Shown in pieces: positions 6,372-10,976 of a DNA stretch of 10,976 nucleotides. The notes under the pieces were generated by a model. That model saw nothing but the letters and a program-made list of their open reading frames with translations, did no database searches and was not told the origin of the DNA. Source of the stretch: Clostridiales bacterium (lineage in GTDB: Bacteria; Bacillota; Clostridia; Oscillospirales; CAG-272). The position numbers and the translations under genes were made by a program. Position 1 is the first letter of the stretch, and each line of letters begins with the position of its first letter. The DNA is taken from contig JAGZAC010000033.1 in NCBI GenBank assembly GCA_018370615.1, positions 1 through 10,976 on the forward strand. The letters are read 5' to 3'.

Positions 6372-7304
6372 TCATCTTCTGCCGCCGCCGGCACCCCGGC
6401 TGCCGCCGCCTCCAAATCCACCGCCGCCGCTGCGGCCGCCGCCGAATCCGCCGGTTCTGCCGCCGCCAAACCCTCCAGGACGCGGTCCCGGACGAGGGCC
6501 GGGTCCCGGTCTGGGACCTGGGCCGAAGTGGTGGTGATGGTATCCACCCCAGAAAGGGCGCCGAGGACGAGGTCCGCCGTAATATCTTGGGCCGCCGCAG
6601 GCACAGCAGGAGGAGCGAATCACCGCAAAGATCACAACAGCAATGACGGCAAGCGTAATAAGCAGTCCGATGATGCCGGTGAAAAGCGTACTCACAAAGC
6701 CCGCCGCCCCACTGGTTCTGCCGCCGCCGGAAGGGCCCGCAGCAGCGTCGGCATCGCCATAGCGGTATGTGACGCCGTCCCAGCTGCTCACATCAATATC
6801 GTAAATTTGTTCCAGCGTCCGGGTCATTTCCTCACAGAAAATCCTTGCGGCGCTGTCGTATTCGTCGCTGTCGAAGGCGGTGCTCATGCCACTGTCAAAA
6901 ATCTGCTGCAGAACGGTGGAAGTGACCCTGTCTTCCAGACCGTATCCTATGGCTGCCCAGTATTTGTAGGTAGAGGTCTCCATTACGAACAAAACGCCGT
7001 TGTTCAGCTCCTCATCTCCGATTCCCCAGTCGTTGAAGAGATCATTGGCATACTCACTCAAATCGGAATACCCTGTTTCCTCTACGGCCACTACAACAAT
7101 TTGGGCGCCGGATAAGGCGTACAAGGCTCTGGAGTTTTGATTGATCAGCTGCTCCGTTTCCTCTCCGATTACATCTGCGGGGTCGTATACACAGGAATTT
7201 TTCGGAGCTTCGGGAAGGTCCACCGCGCCGATCTGCCCCGCACATCCCAAAAGCAGAATAAAGGACAGAAAAACTGCAGCAAATCTTTTGATGGCTGTGT
7301 GCAT
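6372..7304 (-). CDS. TPM-domain lipoprotein with Gly-rich tail
   Basis: A 310-residue envelope protein. Residues 1-21 form a lipoprotein-type signal (basic start, hydrophobic core, LLGC with Cys21). Residues about 36-165 match the TPM domain: VYDPADVI (39-46), QIVVVAVEETGYSDLSEYAN (68-87), WGIGDEELNNGVLFVM (93-108) and WAAIGYGLED (116-125). A membrane helix spans about 203-230, followed by a Cys cluster (233, 234, 236), an HHHH run (256-259), GPGPRPGPGPRPGPRPGG (261-278) and a GGGFGGGGSRGAGGG end. A Gly-rich C-terminal tail after a membrane helix is typical of bacterial TPM proteins of the YgcG type. The domain is extracytoplasmic; phosphatase activity is reported for the plant TLP18.3 relative but is not shown here. 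Last gene of the operon, 24 bases after the LemA-like gene, with AAAGG about 11 bases before the ATG. If both signal and helix are used, the tail would be cytoplasmic. Confidence 0.9.
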   Translation of the reverse strand: MHTAIKRFAAVFLSFILLLGCAGQIGAVDLPEAPKNSCVYDPADVIGEETEQLINQNSRALYALSGAQIVVVAVEETGYSDLSEYANDLFNDWGIGDEELNNGVLFVMETSTYKYWAAIGYGLEDRVTSTVLQQIFDSGMSTAFDSDEYDSAARIFCEEMTRTLEQIYDIDVSSWDGVTYRYGDADAAAGPSGGGRTSGAAGFVSTLFTGIIGLLITLAVIAVVIFAVIRSSCCACGGPRYYGGPRPRRPFWGGYHHHHFGPGPRPGPGPRPGPRPGGFGGGRTGGFGGGRSGGGGFGGGGSRGAGGGRR

Positions 7305-7328
7305 ACAGGATTTACCTTTCTTAAAAAA

Positions 7329-7859
7329 TCAGTCAAAAACAATTGCCGCATCCTCTGCAATCAGGGAGGCGGGAAATTCAGAAATCACTTCGTTGTACCG
7401 GCTGGCCGCCGCATTGTAGTCGTCATACTTGCGAAGGATGGAAAGGTCGCTTTCCAGCGCCATGTGTGCAGAACGGACGTCATCTTTATATTCGCCCGAT
7501 ACCAAAAGTTGATTATATAGAACTTCGGTGCTGCGCTGGATAATGGTGAATTCGCTTTCCAGGGACGTGGGTTCATTTCCTCCCTCTTCCAGATCCTCCG
7601 CGGCTCTGCTTAGAGCGGCGCTGCTGTCATCCGCTTCCAGTACCGCCTCATAGGCGGCAGCAAAAGCCTTTGTATGGTAGGCAAGATCCTTTAAAGTGGA
7701 GGAGACGCTCTCCCCGAATTCGTCCTCTTTGGTAAATTCCCGTTCTACTCGTCCGGCCTGTACAGCTACGCTGCGCCATACTCCAAAAACGGGTGCAATA
7801 AGGATTACCACCGCAAGAATTATGCCGGCCCGGACTCTGTTCTCCAGAAAAAATTTCAT
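7329..7859 (-). CDS. LemA-like membrane-anchored protein
   Basis: A 176-residue protein with a single N-terminal membrane helix (about 10-28) and an otherwise helical body. The C-terminal part YNAAASRYNEVISEFPASL (148-166) matches the ending of LemA proteins, in which YN..V..YN..I..FP..L is conserved; the body is shorter and more divergent than in typical LemA. LemA genes are often adjacent to TPM-domain genes, and here a TPM gene follows 24 bases downstream, which supports the call. The biochemical function of the family is not established. The start ATG is preceded by AAGGAA at about ten bases. It lies 26 bases after the TelA-like gene in the same operon. Less confident than its neighbours because the central region is divergent. 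Confidence 0.78.
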   Translation of the reverse strand: MKFFLENRVRAGIILAVVILIAPVFGVWRSVAVQAGRVEREFTKEDEFGESVSSTLKDLAYHTKAFAAAYEAVLEADDSSAALSRAAEDLEEGGNEPTSLESEFTIIQRSTEVLYNQLLVSGEYKDDVRSAHMALESDLSILRKYDDYNAAASRYNEVISEFPASLIAEDAAIVFD

Positions 7860-7885
7860 AGAAATCGTTCCTTATATTTGCCAGA

Positions 7886-9040
7886 TTACTTGCCGTTTTC
7901 CATCAGCTTTGCCCGTAGCTCTCCCTCGATGCGGCCCAGCTCCTTTTCCGCCTGGGCACGCTTCTCCTTGCCCTCTGCCTGGATCCGCTGTACCTCGTCC
8001 AGGGTGGCAATCAGCTGCTGATTGGTGTGCTGCAGGGTTTCCAGCTCCACGATGCCCCGCTCCGATTCCTTGGCAATGTCAATCGAGCCCTGTTTAAGGG
8101 TTTCTGCGTTGCGGCGAAGCAGTTCGTTGGTCATGTCGGAAACAGCCCGCTGGGCTTCCATAGCCTGGTTGGAATGCTCAATTCCCAGGGAGAGGACCAT
8201 CTGATTTTTCCACAGGGGAATAGTGGAGACAATCACCGACTGGATTTTTTCTGTCATCAGTGTATCGTTGTTTTGAACCATCCGAATCTGGGGCGCCATT
8301 TGAATGCAGATCGTTCTGGTCAGCTCCAGATCGTACAGCTTTTTCTCAAACCGGGTCAGCTGGGACTCAAAATCGTTTACCGCCTGGGCGTCCTCAGGCA
8401 GGCCGGAAGCCTGCGCTTTTTCCCGGAGTGCTGCCAGAGTGGTGCTTCGCTCTGTTTCCAGCTTTTTCTTGCCCGCCAGGATGTACATGGTCAGTTCCTT
8501 AAAATAGGCAAGATTCATTTCGTACATTTTGTCCAGCATGGCAACGTCCTTCATCAGGACGATCTGATGCTGTTCCAGGGATTCCACAATATTGTTTACA
8601 CTGGCTTCTGCCGAGTCGTATTTTGCCTTCAGCGATGCAATCTTGTTCTTCTGTTTTTTGAAGAATCCGAAAAATCCCTTTTCCTCTTCCTCGGCGGAGA
8701 ACCCTTTCAGCTGTGTTACCAGTCCGGCAATCATATCTCCCAGCTCCCCGAAGTCCTTTGTTTTCACAGATTCCAGAGCAGAATCGGAAAAGGCGGAGAT
8801 TTTTTGCTGTGCCGCCGCACCGTATTGAAGAACAGCGGTGCTGTCCGTAATGTCGATTTTTTGGGAGAATTCTTCCACCGCTTTCTTTTCTTCTTCGGAA
8901 AGGGCGGAGTCGTTCAGCTCCGTTGCTGCTTCTGCCGCCGCAGGAGCCTCTGCCGCTGCCTGCGCTGCCTGCGCTGCACCACTGCCGAAGGGATCTAAGG
9001 TGAGAGAGGGGATCTGTTTTTCCTGATTTTCCATAACCAT
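7886..9040 (-). CDS. TelA-family protein (toxic anion resistance family)
   Basis: A soluble, almost wholly helical protein of about 384 residues. In the numbering from the upstream-most ATG (9046), residues 24-42 are an Ala-rich low-complexity linker, and the family core follows: MLDKMYEMNLAYFKELTMYI (170-189), RTICIQMAPQIRMVQNND (244-261), IPLWKNQMVLSLG (276-288) and a long coiled coil to the end. These match TelA, named for tellurite resistance, whose members usually sit beside XpaC genes; B. subtilis yaaN-xpaC is the known case. The XpaC-like gene is directly upstream here. Three in-frame ATGs occur (9046, 9040, 9034). AAAGG (9048-9052) is only one base from the first, so the second, at 9040, has the correct spacing and is preferred. 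Actual metal or anion resistance is unproven; a role in membrane stress is the likely theme. Confidence 0.9.
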   Translation of the reverse strand: MVMENQEKQIPSLTLDPFGSGAAQAAQAAAEAPAAAEAATELNDSALSEEEKKAVEEFSQKIDITDSTAVLQYGAAAQQKISAFSDSALESVKTKDFGELGDMIAGLVTQLKGFSAEEEEKGFFGFFKKQKNKIASLKAKYDSAEASVNNIVESLEQHQIVLMKDVAMLDKMYEMNLAYFKELTMYILAGKKKLETERSTTLAALREKAQASGLPEDAQAVNDFESQLTRFEKKLYDLELTRTICIQMAPQIRMVQNNDTLMTEKIQSVIVSTIPLWKNQMVLSLGIEHSNQAMEAQRAVSDMTNELLRRNAETLKQGSIDIAKESERGIVELETLQHTNQQLIATLDEVQRIQAEGKEKRAQAEKELGRIEGELRAKLMENGK

Positions 9041-9077
9041 GACCATACCTTTACATATATTTTTTCATAAAATGCAT

Positions 9078-9773
9078 TTATTTATCATCATCTGACAATC
9101 CGTCCCGGCGGAGCATTTGGTTTAGCACCTCAATGTCGGTAGCGATGTCCAAATGATCGTTTTCGTACAGAGTGTCCAGCTGCTTCTGCAGGGCGCTGTC
9201 TATCCCCGCAAAGGTGTCTTCGATTTTTTCCTCCAATTGTGCGTGGGTCGTTGTCTTTTCCGTGCCGCCACGGGACTGCCCCACAAGAAAGACGTATTTA
9301 TCGCACAGCTTGCGGATCTCCGGCAGGTAGTAGCTGGCCAGTCGCCGACAGTCCTGCAGGTCGGAGGGATCCTCCTGCAAATTTTTTGAAATTTTCCCCA
9401 AAGTATCGCTGATGGACCGCAGCCGATCGGCAAAAGCTTCCCGGCTGGTCGGCAGCAGATCCGCTGTAGATCGTATATACGCTGCTTGCGTTTCAATCTG
9501 CTGGCACAGGGCGTCTATGTCCCGGTTCCCCGAAGAGGGACGGGGGACGTCATAATATTCTTTATATTCCGGCGCAATCAGCCAGGTAATGAACCAGGCA
9601 ACAACACTAATCACAGCCACAATGGCGATGTCCAGGATTCGGTACATGGGGAAAAACAGGGCGGCAAGAACCCAAACAGCGGCACAAACCCAGAGAGGCA
9701 GGGCGGACTTCTTTTTTACGCAGATGACCTTTTCTTCGTTCTTCTCCATTTTATCTTTATCTGTATTCTGCAT
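9078..9773 (-). CDS. XpaC-like membrane protein
   Basis: A 231-residue protein with a basic N-terminus, two membrane helices (about 25-42 and 47-66) and a cytoplasmic helical domain. The C-terminal region carries the XpaC family pattern: YYLPEIRKLCDKYVFL (148-163), LEEKIEDTFAGIDSALQKQL (180-199) and HLDIATDIEVLNQMLRRDGL (207-226). The family was named for hydrolysis of a chromogenic phosphate, but no hydrolase motif is evident and that name should not be read as an enzyme activity. XpaC normally partners TelA, whose gene follows after 31 (or 37) bases. The upstream gene's stop codon and this ATG are immediately adjacent (TAAATG), and GGAGG lies inside the end of the upstream gene, five bases before the ATG, which suggests translational coupling. 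Confidence 0.88.
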   Translation of the reverse strand: MQNTDKDKMEKNEEKVICVKKKSALPLWVCAAVWVLAALFFPMYRILDIAIVAVISVVAWFITWLIAPEYKEYYDVPRPSSGNRDIDALCQQIETQAAYIRSTADLLPTSREAFADRLRSISDTLGKISKNLQEDPSDLQDCRRLASYYLPEIRKLCDKYVFLVGQSRGGTEKTTTHAQLEEKIEDTFAGIDSALQKQLDTLYENDHLDIATDIEVLNQMLRRDGLSDDDK

Positions 9774-10616
9774 TTATGCCTCCTTTTTTACCGCCTCGGT
9801 CCACCTTACCGAAGCGGAAGATGCAGATATCAGCTGGCACAGAGCATAAGCGGTCACTGCAAAACACAAAAGAATTTGAGAGGGCAGCAGATTATGCCCC
9901 TGGATGCCGGTGATAGCGCACAATAGTGCACTGATGGATATGGTTCCTCCAAGAACAACTGCACAGACCATGCAGAAGATATACCGGGGAAATATGGTTT
10001 TCCGTCCCAGCAAAAGGCCGGTTTGCGCGGTGAAAAGAAGCATAAAGGAAATATACATCAGCTGATAGATGATTTTCATATGACCGTTGACAGCGACCGT
10101 TTCGTCCAAATATAAAAGAAATAGCTGCCCAGCGGTATAAAGAGGGGGGAAAAAGCTGGAAAAAGCGGACAGGGGACCGCGCCGCACATCGTCCGCCCCC
10201 ATATTGCACAAAAGAGATACGATAAAAAGCAGGGCAAACAAGTCGCAAAGGAGCACCAGTCCCCAATAAGCGATGGTATTTCCCCTGCGGAAGATTCCGA
10301 CAAGATCGTCCCCAGTGTGCCAGAGCAGCGCTGCCATCAGCAGCACCGAAACAATCTTTGTGTAGACAGGTGTGGGAAGCATCGAATCCGACAGTCGTAC
10401 ACGGCGCAGAAAAATCCACGCGAAGATGCCAAGCGCGACTCCAGCCGCAAGCGTTATATAAAGAAGAGCGGCCTTGATACTTCCGGTACTGAAATACCCT
10501 AAAGAGGGTGTAAAATCGGTGGACAGCGCAACAAACATGGAAAAGGCGCCGAGAAGTGTCAGGAGAATCGCCGCACATGCGACATATATTAAGGAAGATT
10601 TTTTGTTTGTTTCCAT
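9774..10616 (-). CDS. Polytopic membrane protein, unrecognised family
   Basis: About 280 residues from the ATG at 10616, with some eight hydrophobic segments. Counted from an upstream in-frame TTG (10646), they lie near 18-41, 57-81, 96-110, 125-148, 160-180, 190-214, 220-245 and 255-275. I recognise no family and see no transporter, protease or kinase motif. Start choice: the TTG at 10646 would add ten residues, but the best promoter places transcription start close to it, leaving almost no leader, whereas ATG 10616 has AAAGG nine bases upstream. It is the first gene of the operon and its stop abuts the XpaC-like start, so it probably works with XpaC/TelA at the membrane. A sensor or scaffold role is possible, but this is inference only. 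Confidence 0.75.
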   Translation of the reverse strand: METNKKSSLIYVACAAILLTLLGAFSMFVALSTDFTPSLGYFSTGSIKAALLYITLAAGVALGIFAWIFLRRVRLSDSMLPTPVYTKIVSVLLMAALLWHTGDDLVGIFRRGNTIAYWGLVLLCDLFALLFIVSLLCNMGADDVRRGPLSAFSSFFPPLYTAGQLFLLYLDETVAVNGHMKIIYQLMYISFMLLFTAQTGLLLGRKTIFPRYIFCMVCAVVLGGTISISALLCAITGIQGHNLLPSQILLCFAVTAYALCQLISASSASVRWTEAVKKEA

Positions 10617-10655
10617 AGAGCTGCGCCTTTCCAATCGTTCAATCAATTTCTACCT

Positions 10656-10686
10656 ATTATATATGGTAGCACAATTACACAGGCAA
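10656..10686 (-). promoter_or_regulatory. Candidate sigma-A promoter of the five-gene operon
   Basis: On the minus strand, -35 TTGCCT (10681-10686) is followed by TATATA (10658-10663) at 17 bases, overlapping TATAAT (10656-10661) at 19 bases. Transcription would begin near 10645-10650, giving a leader of about 30 bases before ATG 10616. It matches the consensus well, but AT-rich context makes chance matches possible. Confidence 0.6.
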
Positions 10687-10723
10687 ATCAAGATATTTCC
10701 CAAAAAAGGGGAAGGTTTTCCCA

Positions 10724-10773
10724 TACAACCCCTCCGACGGCTTCGCCGCCACCTCCCCTTACACAGGGGAGGC
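10724..10773 (+). repeat. Lone right half-unit of repeat A upstream of the operon
   Basis: Right half only: TACAACCCCTCC, inner stem CGGC-TTC-GCCG, and CTCCCCTT-ACAC-AGGGGAG. It sits 38 bases beyond the operon's -35 candidate. Positions 10724-10793 are identical to 10907-10976, a 70-bp exact direct repeat at a 183-bp period. Confidence 0.85.
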
Positions 10774-10786
10774 TCAGGCTTGTATA

Positions 10787-10827
10787 GGCTCCCTTGTGGG
10801 CGTCTCCATCGGAGCTACAAGGGAGCT
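10787..10827 (+). repeat. Variant hairpin module (B-like)
   Basis: A perfect ten-base inverted repeat, GCTCCCTTGT (10788-10797) and ACAAGGGAGC (10817-10826), encloses a smaller CTCC-ATC-GGAG hairpin. Its opening matches that of the B module and of the collapsed fragments in cluster 2, but its interior differs. No T-run follows on either strand. Confidence 0.75.
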
Positions 10828-10852
10828 GTCAGCGAAGGGATATCCAATTTTA

Positions 10853-10956
10853 GGCTCCCTTGTGCAAAGGGAGCTCCCGCGAAGCGGGTGAGGGATTGTT
10901 CCTCATTACAACCCCTCCGACGGCTTCGCCGCCACCTCCCCTTACACAGGGGAGGC
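10853..10956 (+). repeat. Palindromic repeat type A, copy 5
   Basis: Full unit with inner stems CCCGC-GAA-GCGGG (left) and CGGC-TTC-GCCG (right). Core is GAGGGATTGT, centre TCCTCATT, ACAACCCC. It is followed by CAGGCTTGTATA and the first seven bases of another unit, so the array continues past the window end. Confidence 0.9.
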
Positions 10957-10976
10957 TCAGGCTTGTATAGGCTCCC

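Noticed and set aside
6363..7115. A 250-codon plus-strand frame beginning with Ala/Ser runs
   Set aside because: It arises from the complement of the Gly-rich codons of the TPM tail and has no plausible domain.
8027..8998. A 323-codon plus-strand open frame opposite the TelA-like gene
   Set aside because: The minus-strand frame has clear TelA motifs and operon context; the antisense frame is rich in Phe, Leu, Cys and Gln as expected for a shadow.
10617..10646. TTG start at 10646 for the first operon gene
   Set aside because: The promoter candidate places transcription start at or next to this codon, and ATG 10616 has a better spaced AAAGG, so the ten-residue extension is probably untranslated leader.

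Overview
The window looks like chromosomal DNA of a low-to-mid GC Bacillota, most likely a gut-type Clostridia (Oscillospiraceae-like). This is an inference from strong AGGAGG-type ribosome binding sites, Gram-positive protein families (XpaC, TelA, a CotH-domain lipoprotein, an ABC-F ATPase) and a dense family of palindromic intergenic repeats that I associate with such genomes. No rRNA, tRNA, CRISPR array, transposase or phage gene is visible.

Layout. (1) 71-763 (+): a CBS-domain protein with an N-terminal helical region carrying an RNxxxH motif like that of HEPN domains. (2) 764-1272: a convergent intergenic region filled by two tandem copies of a composite palindromic repeat. (3) 1273-3801 (-): a large secreted lipoprotein with a C-terminal CotH kinase-like domain. 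(4) 3802-4357: a second repeat cluster. (5) 4358-6280 (-): a duplicated-ATPase ABC-F translation factor. (6) 6330-6361: a clear intrinsic terminator on the minus strand. (7) 6372-10616 (-): a tight five-gene operon for a membrane or envelope system. In transcription order it holds an eight-helix membrane protein, an XpaC-like membrane protein, a TelA-like cytoplasmic helical protein, a LemA-like membrane-anchored protein and a TPM-domain lipoprotein with a glycine-rich tail. A promoter candidate precedes it at about 10656-10686. (8) 10724-10976: a third repeat cluster that runs off the window end.

The five operon genes are separated by 0 to 37 bases and end at one strong terminator, so they are probably co-transcribed. 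XpaC/TelA and LemA/TPM are each known genomic partnerships. Here they are joined, together with an unrecognised polytopic protein, into one unit probably acting at the cytoplasmic membrane.

The most unusual signal is the repeat family. Each full unit (about 104-115 bp) is a left half and a right half that are imperfect inverted copies of one another, each half containing two hairpins. The outer hairpins are nearly constant. The inner hairpin stems differ in sequence from copy to copy yet remain fully paired, which is covariation across copies. Lone half-units and shortened forms occur beside the full ones.
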